Source: Candidatus Solirubrobacter pratensis (lineage in GTDB: Bacteria > Actinomycetota > Thermoleophilia > Solirubrobacterales > Solirubrobacteraceae). Taken from it: a DNA stretch of 64,000 nucleotides. The stretch's first letter is position 1; the number at the start of each line of letters is the position of its first letter. Of this stretch, positions 33,411 to 41,400 are shown in pieces. The position numbers and the translations under genes were made by a program. The stretch is from the NCBI RefSeq assembly GCF_000425945.1, contig NZ_KE384480.1, positions 466,599 to 530,598 of the forward strand. The letters run 5' to 3'. The notes under the pieces are model-generated. The model saw nothing but the letters and a program-made list of their open reading frames with translations, was not told where the DNA came from and did no database searches.

Positions 33411-33756
33411 ATCACCGCGTGCGGGGGTGCGCGACGCTCCTTAGGTCACCCTCGGCCGCGCTGCGCGGTGACGATCGATCGTGATCGAGCAGCCGGTTCA
33501 TAGCGATCGGATGCGATCGTAGTCACGCCCTTATCGCGCAGTTGACGTTCGCCGGGAGAGACGGGGCGCGCGAGGAGATCGCGTCGGCGCTGGGGGCGCG
33601 GGGTCGCAGGAGTCGCGGAGGAGCGCGCGGGGTGCTGGGCTCGCGGCGCGCCGTGGATCGCCGGCGGCGGGGTTCCCGCGGGCTGGGTAGATCGCGGCGG
33701 CCGTACCCCGGTCACCGCGCCCTGGGCTGCGCGCGGAGGCACCCGGGCGCGCCGCG
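33411..33756. other. intergenic region without a recognisable gene
   Basis: Between the repeat array and the PaaX gene. It contains the 12-bp palindrome ACGATCGATCGT (33471-33482), further GATCG-rich stretches to about 33525, and at 33543-33555 an inverted copy of the array motif (TTGACGTTCGCCG). Short open frames here are Arg/Gly-rich shadows of GC-rich DNA. I see no RNA gene. Confidence 0.5.
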
Positions 33757-34668
33757 TCACCGCGCGGTCGTTCGCGCCTCCACCTCCGCCCACGCGGCTG
33801 GGGAGAGACGGGCGTCGAGCGACGTGAAGACGCGCCACGCCTCCGCGCCCGGCCAGTCGCCGGGCAACGCCGATGCCGGGAGTCCCGGGTCGTGGAACGG
33901 GATCCGGCGCCAGGCGTCGAGGTGGCGGATGTGCTCCGCGAAACCGCCGTCGCGGATCTCGGCCCACTCGGCGAGATAGGCGGTGTACTCGGCCGCGAGC
34001 GCGTCGAGGTCCCACCAGCGGGCGGCGTCGGCCGCGAGCGGCTCGGCCGCGAAGAGGTCCACGCGATCGGCGACGCCGAGGTCCTCCACGAGCCGCCCGA
34101 TCTCGTCCCGCAGCTGCGCCGGAGCGATCCAGACCGCCGGTGCGACGGTGCCGAGCCCGAGGCCCGCGAGGCCCGAGCGCAGGCGGTGGCGGAGCGCGCG
34201 CTGCGCCTCCGGGATCGAGAAGACGACGAGCAGCCACGCCGGCTCGTCTGGCCCGGAGGAGATGGGGGCGGTGATGGGCTCGTGGGGTCCGGCGGAGATG
34301 GGAGCGGTGATGGGCTCGCGGGGTCCGGCGGAGATGGGGGCGGTAACAGGCTCGCGGGGCCCGGCGGCGACCGGCGCGGCGCCCGGCCCTCGCGGCGGCG
34401 CGGCCCGGTCGCGGGGCCGGCCGAAGATCCGGGCGTCGCCCGCCCGCAGGATCGCTTCGCCGTGCGGCGTCAGCCGGTACCCGGCGGCGCCGCCGCGGCG
34501 CTCGGACTCGATCACGCCTCGCCGCTTGAGCCGGGAGACCGAGGAGCGGACCGCCTGTGCGTCCAAGCCCACGTCGGCCATCAGCGCGATCAGGTCCGCG
34601 ACGGCGATCCAGCCGCCGAGGCGGCGCAGGAACGCGCCGAAGAACGTCATCAGCAGCGAGCGAGGCAC
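33757..34668 (-). CDS. PaaX-family regulator with interdomain repeat insert
   Basis: A 303-residue regulator of the PaaX type, repressors that respond to aromatic acyl-CoAs. The winged HTH is within 1-80 (LIALMADVGLDAQAVRSSVS, YRLTPHGEAIL). The PaaX middle and C-terminal domains start at WLLVVFSIPEAQR. Between them residues 102-143 hold three and a half copies of a 12-residue unit, AGPREPITAPIS, encoded by a 36-bp tandem repeat that normal PaaX proteins lack. The start is the GTG at 34668, 6 bases after TAGACT. It is divergent, by only 45 bp, from an anthraniloyl-CoA operon, which it very likely controls. Confidence 0.86.
   Translation of the reverse strand: MPRSLLMTFFGAFLRRLGGWIAVADLIALMADVGLDAQAVRSSVSRLKRRGVIESERRGGAAGYRLTPHGEAILRAGDARIFGRPRDRAAPPRGPGAAPVAAGPREPVTAPISAGPREPITAPISAGPHEPITAPISSGPDEPAWLLVVFSIPEAQRALRHRLRSGLAGLGLGTVAPAVWIAPAQLRDEIGRLVEDLGVADRVDLFAAEPLAADAARWWDLDALAAEYTAYLAEWAEIRDGGFAEHIRHLDAWRRIPFHDPGLPASALPGDWPGAEAWRVFTSLDARLSPAAWAEVEARTTAR
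34258..34365. repeat. 36-bp minisatellite inside the PaaX gene
   Basis: Three consecutive 36-bp units (34258-34293, 34294-34329, 34330-34365), each starting GGAGATGGG and ending CCCGGC or TCCGGC, with a partial fourth copy on the low-coordinate side. They differ by a few substitutions. As 36 is divisible by 3, copy changes keep the reading frame. Confidence 0.9.
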
Positions 34669-34674
34669 ATAGCG

Positions 34675-34680
34675 AGTCTA
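34675..34680 (-). promoter_or_regulatory. putative -10 box of paaX-like gene, leaderless
   Basis: TAGACT on the minus strand, 6 bases before the GTG at 34668. Confidence 0.45.
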
Positions 34681-34692
34681 TGACGACGGTCA
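34681..34692. promoter_or_regulatory. candidate PaaX operator
   Basis: TGAC-GACG-GTCA, a 4-bp-arm dyad lying between the two divergent -10 boxes. A bound repressor would block both promoters. The arms are short, so this is tentative. Confidence 0.35.
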
Positions 34693-34701
34693 CGGAAGCG
34701 C

Positions 34702-34707
34702 TATAGT
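34702..34707 (+). promoter_or_regulatory. putative -10 box of the anthraniloyl-CoA operon, leaderless
   Basis: TATAGT, 6 bases before the ATG at 34714; ATGACG at 34680-34685 is a possible -35 with a 16-bp spacer. Confidence 0.5.
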
Positions 34708-34713
34708 CGTGCC

Positions 34714-36915
34714 ATGCGGATCGCGATCGCGGGCGGTGGCCCCGGTGGCCTGTACCTCTCGATCCTCCTCAAGCGCCTCGACCCGTCGCATGAGGTCGTC
34801 GTCTACGAGCGCAACGCGCCCGACGACACGTTCGGCTTCGGCGTCGTCTTCTCCGATGAGACGCTGACCGCGTTCGAGGCCGCCGATCCGGAGTCCTACG
34901 CCGAGATCGCGCGCCGCTTCGTGCGCTGGAGCGAGATCGACGTGCATCACCGCGGCGAGGTGATCACCTCAGGCGGCCACGGTTTCTCCGCGCTCGGCCG
35001 CAAGCAGCTGCTCAACATCCTCCAGACGCGCGCGGCGAGCCTCGGCGTCGAGCTCCACTTCCGCCACGAGGTGACCGATCTCGACGGCGACCTCGTGGTC
35101 GCCGCGGACGGCGTCAACAGCACGCTGCGGGCGCGCTACGGCTTCGAGCCGCGACTCGACCGCCGCAGGGCCACCTACGCCTGGTTCGGCACCGATCACG
35201 TCTTCGACGCCTTCACGTTCCTGATCGCGGAGACCGAGCGGGGCGTGGTCCAGGTCCACGCGTATCCGTACAGCGACACGATGAGCACCTTCATCGTCGA
35301 GACGACCGATGCGCTGCCGCTCGACCGCGCCGCCTGCGAGGACCTCTTCGGCTATCGCCTGATCGAGAACCGCACGCGCTGGATCAACTTCGTCACGGTC
35401 CGCAACCCGTTCTGGCGCAAGGACAACGTCGTCCTGCTCGGGGACGCCGCGCACACGGCGCACTTCAGCATCGGCTCGGGCACGAAGCTCGCGATGGAGG
35501 ACGCGATCGCGCTCGCCTGGGCGGTCAGGGAAGGCGACGTCGACGCCTACGAGGCCGAGCGCCGGCCGATCGTGGAGAGCACCCAGCGGGCGGCGCAGGG
35601 GAGCCTCGAGTGGTTCGAGGGCATCGGCCGCTACATGGGGCAGCCGCCGCGGCTGTTCGCCTTCAACCTGCTCACCCGCAGCCGCCGCATCACGCACGGC
35701 GAGCTGCACAAGCGCGACCCGGAGTTCGTCGCCGCGCTCGCGACCAGGCCGCCCATGTTCACGCCGTTGCGCCTCCGCGACCTCACGCTCGAGAACCGCG
35801 TCGTCGTCTCGCCGATGGACATGTACAGCTCGGTCGACGGCACGCCGGGCGACTTCCACCTCGTCCACCTCGGCGCCCGCGCGCTCGGCGGCGCCGGCCT
35901 CGTCATGACCGAGATGATCTGCACCTCCCGCGACGGCCGCATCACCCCCGGCTGCGGCGGGCTCTACAAGGACGAGCACACGGCGGCGTGGAAGCGCATC
36001 GTCGACTTCGCGCACGCGCACGGCCGCGCGAAGATCGGCGCACAGATCGGGCACGCCGGGCGCAAGGGCTCCACCCAACTGCTGTGGGAGGCGGAGGACC
36101 AGCCGCTGCCGGAGGGCAACTGGCCGCTGATCGCGCCGTCGCCGCTGCCGTACCTGCCGGGCATCAGCCAGGTCCCGCGCGAGATGACGCGCGCCGACAT
36201 GGACGCGGTCCGCGCCGAGTTCGTCGAGGCCGCGCGACGAGCCGACGAGGCCGGGTTCGACCTGCTCGAGCTCCACATGGCGCACGGCTATCTGCTGTCG
36301 AGCTTCCTCTCGCCGCTCACCAACATGCGCGAAGACGAGTACGGACGCGACCGGGCGAAGTTCCCGCTCGAGGTCTTCGCCGCCTGCCGCGCCGTGTGGC
36401 CGGAGCACAAGCCGATGTCGGTGCGGATCTCCGCCACCGACTGGGTCGAGGGCGGCTTCGACGGCGACGACGCCGTCGCGTTCGCGCGCCGCTTCAAGGC
36501 CGCGGGCGGCGACATCGTCGACGTCTCGACCGGCCAGGTCTCGCCCGATCAGTCGCCCGCCTACGGCCGCAGCTACCAGACCCCGTACGCCGACCGGATC
36601 CGCCACGAGGCGGGCATCCCCGTGATCGCCGTCGGCGCGATCTCCAGCTACGACGACGTCAACACGATCGTGCTCGCCGAACGCGCCGACCTGTGCGCGC
36701 TCGCGCGCCCGCACCTGTACGACCCGCACTGGACGCTGCACGCCGCCGCCGAGCAGGGCGTCGACCTCGAGTGGATCCCGCAGTACCGCTCCGGCAGCCG
36801 CCCGCCGAACACCGGCAAGGACGTGCGCCGAGCCCCGCTGCGGCGCTTCGACGAGGTCCCCGGTCGAAGCGACCGCGAGACCGTCCTGCGCGCGATCGGC
36901 GGCGGTCGCCCGTGA
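34714..36915 (+). CDS. bifunctional 2-aminobenzoyl-CoA (salicylyl-CoA-type) monooxygenase/reductase
   Basis: A 733-residue two-domain flavoenzyme. Residues 1 to about 340 are a flavin hydroxylase with FAD loop GGGPGG (7-12), VAADGVNST and LLGDAAHTAHF. From about residue 348 (PMFTPLRLRDLTLENRVVVS) an Old Yellow Enzyme domain follows, with IGAQIGHAGRKGS. This fusion is known from 2-aminobenzoyl-CoA monooxygenase/reductase of aerobic anthranilate degradation and is also annotated as salicylyl-CoA 5-hydroxylase. It hydroxylates the aryl-CoA at C5 and, in the first case, reduces the ring. The first gene of a six-gene operon, it overlaps the SDR gene by 4 bp. A CoA ligase in the same operon supports the CoA-ester substrate. 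Confidence 0.88.
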   Translation: MRIAIAGGGPGGLYLSILLKRLDPSHEVVVYERNAPDDTFGFGVVFSDETLTAFEAADPESYAEIARRFVRWSEIDVHHRGEVITSGGHGFSALGRKQLLNILQTRAASLGVELHFRHEVTDLDGDLVVAADGVNSTLRARYGFEPRLDRRRATYAWFGTDHVFDAFTFLIAETERGVVQVHAYPYSDTMSTFIVETTDALPLDRAACEDLFGYRLIENRTRWINFVTVRNPFWRKDNVVLLGDAAHTAHFSIGSGTKLAMEDAIALAWAVREGDVDAYEAERRPIVESTQRAAQGSLEWFEGIGRYMGQPPRLFAFNLLTRSRRITHGELHKRDPEFVAALATRPPMFTPLRLRDLTLENRVVVSPMDMYSSVDGTPGDFHLVHLGARALGGAGLVMTEMICTSRDGRITPGCGGLYKDEHTAAWKRIVDFAHAHGRAKIGAQIGHAGRKGSTQLLWEAEDQPLPEGNWPLIAPSPLPYLPGISQVPREMTRADMDAVRAEFVEAARRADEAGFDLLELHMAHGYLLSSFLSPLTNMREDEYGRDRAKFPLEVFAACRAVWPEHKPMSVRISATDWVEGGFDGDDAVAFARRFKAAGGDIVDVSTGQVSPDQSPAYGRSYQTPYADRIRHEAGIPVIAVGAISSYDDVNTIVLAERADLCALARPHLYDPHWTLHAAAEQGVDLEWIPQYRSGSRPPNTGKDVRRAPLRRFDEVPGRSDRETVLRAIGGGRP

Positions 36916-37622
36916 GGACCGTCCTGGTCACCGGCGGGGGGAAGGGGATCGGGCGCGCGGTCGTCGAGCGCTTCACCGCGGCCGGGGAGCGCGTCATCGC
37001 CGTGGGCCGCGATCGCGCGGCGCTGGAGGCGACCGGCGCCGAGAGCGCGGAGTGCGACGTCACCGACGAGGCGGCGGTCAGCGCCCTCTTCGACCGCATC
37101 GGCGCCCTCGACGTCCTCGTGATCAACGCCGGCGCGGCGTCCTCGGCACCGCTCGCGAAGACATCGCTGCACGACTGGAACGCGCTCCACGACGTCAATG
37201 CGACAGGCGCCTTCCTCTGCACCCGCGCCGCGCTCCCGCGCCTGAACGAGCACGGCCGGATCGTCACCGTGGCGAGCGTCAACGGCCGCATCGGCGCTCG
37301 CTACACGAGCGCGTACACCGCATCCAAGCACGCCGCGGTCGGGCTCGCGAGAGTCACCGCCGCCGAGCTCGCGGGCAGCACCAAGACCGCCAACGCGGTC
37401 TGCCCGGGCTACGTCCGCACCCCGATGACCGAGCGCACGATCGCGACGATCGAGCGGCGCACCGGCAAGGACGGCGAGGCCGAGCTCGCCAAGCTCTCGC
37501 CGCTCAACCGCCTGCTCGAGCCCGAGGAGGTCGCGTTCGCGGTCGCGTTCCTCGCTGCGCCGGAGGCCGGCGCGATCAACGGCCAGACCCTGGTTCTCGA
37601 CGGAGGAGGCATCCAGACGTGA
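36912..37622 (+). CDS. SDR, probable 3-hydroxyacyl-CoA dehydrogenase of the aryl-CoA pathway
   Basis: A 236-residue SDR with TGGGKGIGRAV at the cofactor site, INAGAAS, catalytic Ser in VASVNGRIG and YTASKHAAVG. The C-terminus QTLVLDGGG is typical of FabG-like enzymes. The GTG start overlaps the monooxygenase stop (GTGA). Among crotonase and acyl-CoA dehydrogenase genes, it most likely oxidises a hydroxyl group of a ring-reduced CoA thioester in a beta-oxidation-like sequence (inference). Confidence 0.85.
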   Translation: MRTVLVTGGGKGIGRAVVERFTAAGERVIAVGRDRAALEATGAESAECDVTDEAAVSALFDRIGALDVLVINAGAASSAPLAKTSLHDWNALHDVNATGAFLCTRAALPRLNEHGRIVTVASVNGRIGARYTSAYTASKHAAVGLARVTAAELAGSTKTANAVCPGYVRTPMTERTIATIERRTGKDGEAELAKLSPLNRLLEPEEVAFAVAFLAAPEAGAINGQTLVLDGGGIQT

Positions 37623-38404
37623 TCGCACCCGAGCACTTCGGCTGGGACGTCGACGACGGCGTCGCGACGGTCACCCTCACGGGCGCCGAGCGCAAGAACC
37701 CGCTGACGTTCGCGTCCTACGCCGAGCTGCGCGACACGTTCCGCGAGCTCGCGTACGCCGACGACGTCCACGCCGTCGTGATCACGGGGGAGGCGGGCAA
37801 CTTCTGCAGCGGCGGCGACGTGCGCGACATCATCGGCCCGCTGACCGAGATGGACATGCCCGGGCTGCTGCGCTTCACGCGCATGACCGGCGACCTCGTC
37901 AAGGCGATCCGCGGCTGCCGGCAGCCCGTGATCGCCGCCGTCGACGGAATCTGCGCCGGCGCCGGAGCGATGATCGCCACCGCCGCCGACATCCGCTTCG
38001 GCACGCCGTCCGCCAAGGTGGCGTTCCTCTTCACGCGCGTCGGACTGGCCGGCTGCGACATGGGCGCCTGCGCGCTGCTGCCGCGGATCGTCGGCCAGGG
38101 CCGCGCGGCCGAGCTGCTGTTCACCGGCCGCAGCCTGTCCGCCGAGGAGGGCGAGCGCTGGGGCTTCTTCAACCGCCTCGCGGGCCTGGACGAGGCGCAG
38201 GAGCTCGCCCGCACGCTCGCGCACGGCCCCACGTTCGCCCACGGCATGACCAAGACGATGCTCGACCAGGAGTGGGACATGAGCCTGCCGGCGGCGATCG
38301 AGGCCGAGGCGCAGGCGCAGGCGATCTGCATGCAGACGCGCGACTTCACGCGCGCCTACGAGGCGTTCCTCGCCAAAGAGCGGCCGGTGTTCGCGGGTGA
38401 TTGA
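37619..38404 (+). CDS. enoyl-CoA hydratase/isomerase (crotonase family)
   Basis: A 261-residue crotonase. The CoA-binding and oxyanion regions are visible as GNFCSGGDVRDI and DGICAGAGAMIATAADIRFG. In the second catalytic region GLAGCDMGACALLPRIVG the usual Glu-rich motif is changed to Cys-Asp, a variant seen in aromatic-pathway crotonases, so it could hydrate or isomerise a ring-derived enoyl-CoA. GGAGGAGG lies before the GTG start, which overlaps the SDR stop. It overlaps the next gene by 8 bp. Confidence 0.87.
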   Translation: MIAPEHFGWDVDDGVATVTLTGAERKNPLTFASYAELRDTFRELAYADDVHAVVITGEAGNFCSGGDVRDIIGPLTEMDMPGLLRFTRMTGDLVKAIRGCRQPVIAAVDGICAGAGAMIATAADIRFGTPSAKVAFLFTRVGLAGCDMGACALLPRIVGQGRAAELLFTGRSLSAEEGERWGFFNRLAGLDEAQELARTLAHGPTFAHGMTKTMLDQEWDMSLPAAIEAEAQAQAICMQTRDFTRAYEAFLAKERPVFAGD

Positions 38405-39449
38405 GCTCCCGTTCTTCGACGACCGCCACCGCGCGTTCGCCCCGCCGCTCCCGGAGGTCCCCGAGCAGCCCCTCGACGACCGCTGCCGCGCGCTCGTCAG
38501 CGCCCTCGCCGAGAACGGCTGGCTCGAGCACTGCGTCGGCGAGCTCGACGTGCGCACGCTCTGCCTCGCCCGCGAGCGGCTCGCCTATCACGACGCGCTC
38601 GCGGACTTCGCGTTCGCCATGCAGGGCCTCGGCTCCGGCGCCATCAGCCTCTTCGGCTCGCCGCAGCAGAAGGACGCCTACCTCCCCGCGGTTGCGGACG
38701 GGACCAGGATCGCCGCCTTCGCGCTGTCCGAGCCCGAGGCCGGCTCCGACGTCGCCGCGATGACGACGACCGCGCGCGACGGTCGCATCACCGGCACGAA
38801 GACGTGGATCTCCAACGGCGGGATCGCCGGCTTCTACACCGTCTTCGCCCGCGCGCCCGAGGGCATCACCGCCTACCTCGTCGACGCGGACGACGTCGAG
38901 ATCGAGGAGCGCATCGACGTGATCGCGCCGCACCCGCTCGCGCGCCTGCGCTTCGACGACGCGCCCGGCGAGCTGCTGGGCCACCCGGGCCAGGGCATGA
39001 AGGTCGCGCTCGGGACGCTCGACGTCTTCCGCTCCACCGTCGGCGCGGCGGCGCTCGGCATGGCGCGGCGCGCGCTCGACGAGGCGACCGCCCACGTCAA
39101 GCGGCGCACGCTCTTCGGCGCGCCGATGAGCGACCTCCAGCTCGTCCAGTCAAAGCTCGCCGGCATGGCGCTCGGCGTCGATGCGAGCGCCCTGCTCGTC
39201 TACCGTGCCGCCTGGGTCAAGGACGTCGCCCAGCGACGCGTCACCCGAGAGGCGGCCATGGCCAAGCTGCATGCGACGGAGACCGCGCAACGCGTGATCG
39301 ACGACGCCGTGCAGCTCTTCGGCGGCCTCGGGGTGACGAAGGACCACCCCGTCGAGCGCCTGTACCGTGAGATCCGCGCCCTGCGCATCTACGAAGGAGC
39401 GTCCGAGGTGCAGCAGCTGATCATCGCCCGCGCGACCCTCGCGGCCTGA
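38397..39449 (+). CDS. acyl-CoA dehydrogenase
   Basis: A 350-residue FAD enzyme introducing a double bond into an acyl-CoA. Seen: FALSEPEAGSDVAAM and TKTWISNGG flavin-binding strands, and the C-terminal LFGGLGVTKDHPVERLYREIRALRIYEGASEV. In that last segment the residue at the usual catalytic Glu place is in IYEGAS. It is shorter than typical 380-residue members, mainly at the N-terminus. The GTG start lies within the crotonase gene, and the stop overlaps the ligase ATG. Confidence 0.88.
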   Translation: MIELPFFDDRHRAFAPPLPEVPEQPLDDRCRALVSALAENGWLEHCVGELDVRTLCLARERLAYHDALADFAFAMQGLGSGAISLFGSPQQKDAYLPAVADGTRIAAFALSEPEAGSDVAAMTTTARDGRITGTKTWISNGGIAGFYTVFARAPEGITAYLVDADDVEIEERIDVIAPHPLARLRFDDAPGELLGHPGQGMKVALGTLDVFRSTVGAAALGMARRALDEATAHVKRRTLFGAPMSDLQLVQSKLAGMALGVDASALLVYRAAWVKDVAQRRVTREAAMAKLHATETAQRVIDDAVQLFGGLGVTKDHPVERLYREIRALRIYEGASEVQQLIIARATLAA

Positions 39450-40930
39450 TGGACACGTTCGCGCAAGACCGGCTTCCACCGCGCCACCTCTGGCCGCGCC
39501 TGGAGCCGCCGCCCTACCCGGAGCGCCTCAACGCGGCGGTCGAGCTGCTGCGGCACGACGGCCCGGCCGTCCGCGGCGAGACCACCTGGAGCTACGACGA
39601 GCTCGACGCCCGCTCGAGCGCCATCGCCGGCGCGCTGCGCATCGAGCCCGGGACCCGCGTCCTGCTGCACAGCGCCAACACCCCCGAGGCGATCGCCGCC
39701 TGGCTGGGCATCCTCAAGGCCGGCGGGATCGTCGTCGCCACGATGCCGCTCCTGCGCGCGGGCGAGATCGCGAAGGTCATCGACAAGGCCGAGGTGAGCC
39801 ACGCCATCACCGAGGCGCGGCTGGCCGAGGAGGTCGTCCGCGCCGGCGAGGTCGCGCTGCACACCTTCGACGAGCTGCCGGTCCGCGGGGACTTCGAGCC
39901 CGTCGACACGGCCGCGGACGACGTCGCGATCATCGCCTTCACGTCGGGCACCACCGGCCCGCCGAAGGGCTGCGTCCACTGCCACCGCGACCTGCTGGCG
40001 ACCTGCGACACGTTCGCGCGCCACATCCTCGACCCCCAGCCCGGCGACGTCTTCTCCGGCACGCCGCCGCTCGCGTTCACGTTCGGCCTCGGCGGCCACG
40101 TCCTCTTCCCGCTGCGGTTCGGCGCCTCAACGGCGCCCTTCGCCAAGCCCGGCCCCGAGGCGACGGCCGAGGCGATCGCGCGCCACGGGATCACCACGCT
40201 CTTCACCGCGCCGACCGCCTACCGGGCGCTGCTCAGGACGGAGGGCGACTTCAGCTCCCTGCACACCTGCGTGTCCGCCGGCGAGCCGCTGCCCGCGGGC
40301 GTCTCCGACGCCTGGTTCAAGAAGACCGGCGTCCGCATCGTCGACGGCATCGGCTCGACCGAGATGCTGCACATCTTCATCGCCTCGCCCGCCCACGAGG
40401 TCAAGCCGGGCAGCGTCGGGCGCCCCGTTCCCGGGTATCAGGCGCGCATCGTCGGTCCGGACATGCGGACGCTTCCGGCGAACGAGATCGGGCGCCTCGC
40501 CGTCCAAGGCGCCACCGGCTGCCGCTACCTCGACGACCCGCGTCAGTCGACGTACGTCGTCGATGGCTGGAATCTGACCGGCGACGCCTTCTCGATGGAC
40601 GCCGACGGCTACTTCTGGTTCCAGGCCCGCACCGACGACATGATCATCTCGGCCGGCTACAACATCTCCGGCTTCGAGGTGGAGGCCGCCCTGCTCGAGC
40701 ATCCGGCCGTCGCCGAGTGCGCCGTCGTCGCGGCGCCGGACCCGGAGCGCGGCCACGTCGTCAAGGCGTTCGTGGTCACCGCCGCCCAGACCACCGCCAA
40801 GGAGCTGCAGGACCACGTGAAGGCCCGCATCGCGCCGTACAAGTACCCGCGTCAGGTCGAGTTCCTGGACGCGCTCCCGCGGACGCCGACGGGCAAGGTC
40901 CAGCGTACCGTCCTGCGCGAGTGGGCGTGA
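39449..40930 (+). CDS. 2-aminobenzoate/benzoate-CoA ligase
   Basis: A 493-residue ANL-family ligase. Phosphate loop AFTSGTTGPPKG, GIGSTEMLHIFIAS, and RTDDMIISAGYNISGFEVE before the C-terminal PRTPTGKVQR with its catalytic Lys. GIGSTEMLHIF with APTAYRALL is characteristic of benzoate/2-aminobenzoate-CoA ligases. It supplies the aryl-CoA used by the operon's monooxygenase/reductase, and so sets the pathway's entry. Anthranilate is preferred from context; salicylate or another benzoate is possible. Confidence 0.88.
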   Translation: MDTFAQDRLPPRHLWPRLEPPPYPERLNAAVELLRHDGPAVRGETTWSYDELDARSSAIAGALRIEPGTRVLLHSANTPEAIAAWLGILKAGGIVVATMPLLRAGEIAKVIDKAEVSHAITEARLAEEVVRAGEVALHTFDELPVRGDFEPVDTAADDVAIIAFTSGTTGPPKGCVHCHRDLLATCDTFARHILDPQPGDVFSGTPPLAFTFGLGGHVLFPLRFGASTAPFAKPGPEATAEAIARHGITTLFTAPTAYRALLRTEGDFSSLHTCVSAGEPLPAGVSDAWFKKTGVRIVDGIGSTEMLHIFIASPAHEVKPGSVGRPVPGYQARIVGPDMRTLPANEIGRLAVQGATGCRYLDDPRQSTYVVDGWNLTGDAFSMDADGYFWFQARTDDMIISAGYNISGFEVEAALLEHPAVAECAVVAAPDPERGHVVKAFVVTAAQTTAKELQDHVKARIAPYKYPRQVEFLDALPRTPTGKVQRTVLREWA

Positions 40931-41316
40931 GGCGCCTACAGCCGGCCGGCTGGCCGGAGCCGAAGGGCTACGCCAACGGGGTCGAGGCCGGGGGCATCGT
41001 CTTCACGGGCGGGCAGATCGGCTGGGACCAGACGGGCGCGTTCCCTCACGCGGACCTCGCGGGCCAGGTCGGCCAGGCGCTGCGCAACGTGCTCGCCGTG
41101 CTCGCCGAGGCCGGCTGCGGCCCCGAGCACGTGACCCGCCTCACGTGGTACATCACCGATCGCGAGGAGTACCTCGCGCACCCGAAGGAGATCGGCGCCG
41201 CCTATCGGGCGGTCATGGGCCGCCATTTCCCGGCGATGGCGGTCGTCGTGGTCGCCGGCCTGCTCGAGCCGCCGGCGAAGGTCGAGATCGAGGCCACGGC
41301 GGTCAGATCTCGGTAG
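40927..41316 (+). CDS. Rid-family (YjgF) protein lacking the deaminase Arg
   Basis: A 129-residue trimer-forming Rid-superfamily protein: FTGGQIGWDQTGAF, LAEAGCGPEHVTRLTWYITD and the C-terminal KVEIEATAV. The Arg required for enamine/imine deamination in RidA (in the usual PARS segment) is replaced by Met in HFPAMAVVVV, as in Rid subgroups of unknown activity. The start is the GTG at 40927 overlapping the ligase stop. It is the last gene of the operon. It may handle an amino-containing ring intermediate, but the lost Arg makes classical RidA chemistry doubtful. Confidence 0.82.
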   Translation: MRRLQPAGWPEPKGYANGVEAGGIVFTGGQIGWDQTGAFPHADLAGQVGQALRNVLAVLAEAGCGPEHVTRLTWYITDREEYLAHPKEIGAAYRAVMGRHFPAMAVVVVAGLLEPPAKVEIEATAVRSR

Positions 41317-41332
41317 GCGGCGCGTGCGCCGC
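41317..41332 (+). terminator. hairpin directly after the anthraniloyl-CoA operon
   Basis: GCGGCGC-GT-GCGCCGC starting immediately after the Rid stop codon. Short loop, perfect arms, no T-tract. Confidence 0.5.
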
Positions 41333-41345
41333 ATTGCGCCCTCGC

Positions 41346-41375
41346 TTGCGCCGGGTCACCGGACCCGGATAAGTT
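41346..41375 (+). promoter_or_regulatory. promoter of the copper operon with dyad in its spacer
   Basis: TTGCGC (41346-41351) and TAAGTT (41370-41375) are 18 bp apart. The spacer coincides with a dyad, CCGGGT-CACCGG-ACCCGG (41351-41368). A 25-bp leader with AAAGGAG follows before the GTG at 41401. MerR-type metal sensors such as CueR bind dyads in stretched spacers, so this could be a metal-responsive promoter (inference). Confidence 0.4.
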
Positions 41376-41400
41376 CGCTGCGCACCCGAAAGGAGTCGTA

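Noticed and set aside
33225..33503. 92-codon frame in the repeat array
   Set aside because: The translation (GERQRRR-type) merely follows the DNA repeats; the minus strand gives an equally long meaningless frame.
34969..36741. 590-codon minus-strand frame opposite the monooxygenase/reductase
   Set aside because: Shadow frame; composition dominated by Arg, Val, Asp and Ala with no motif.
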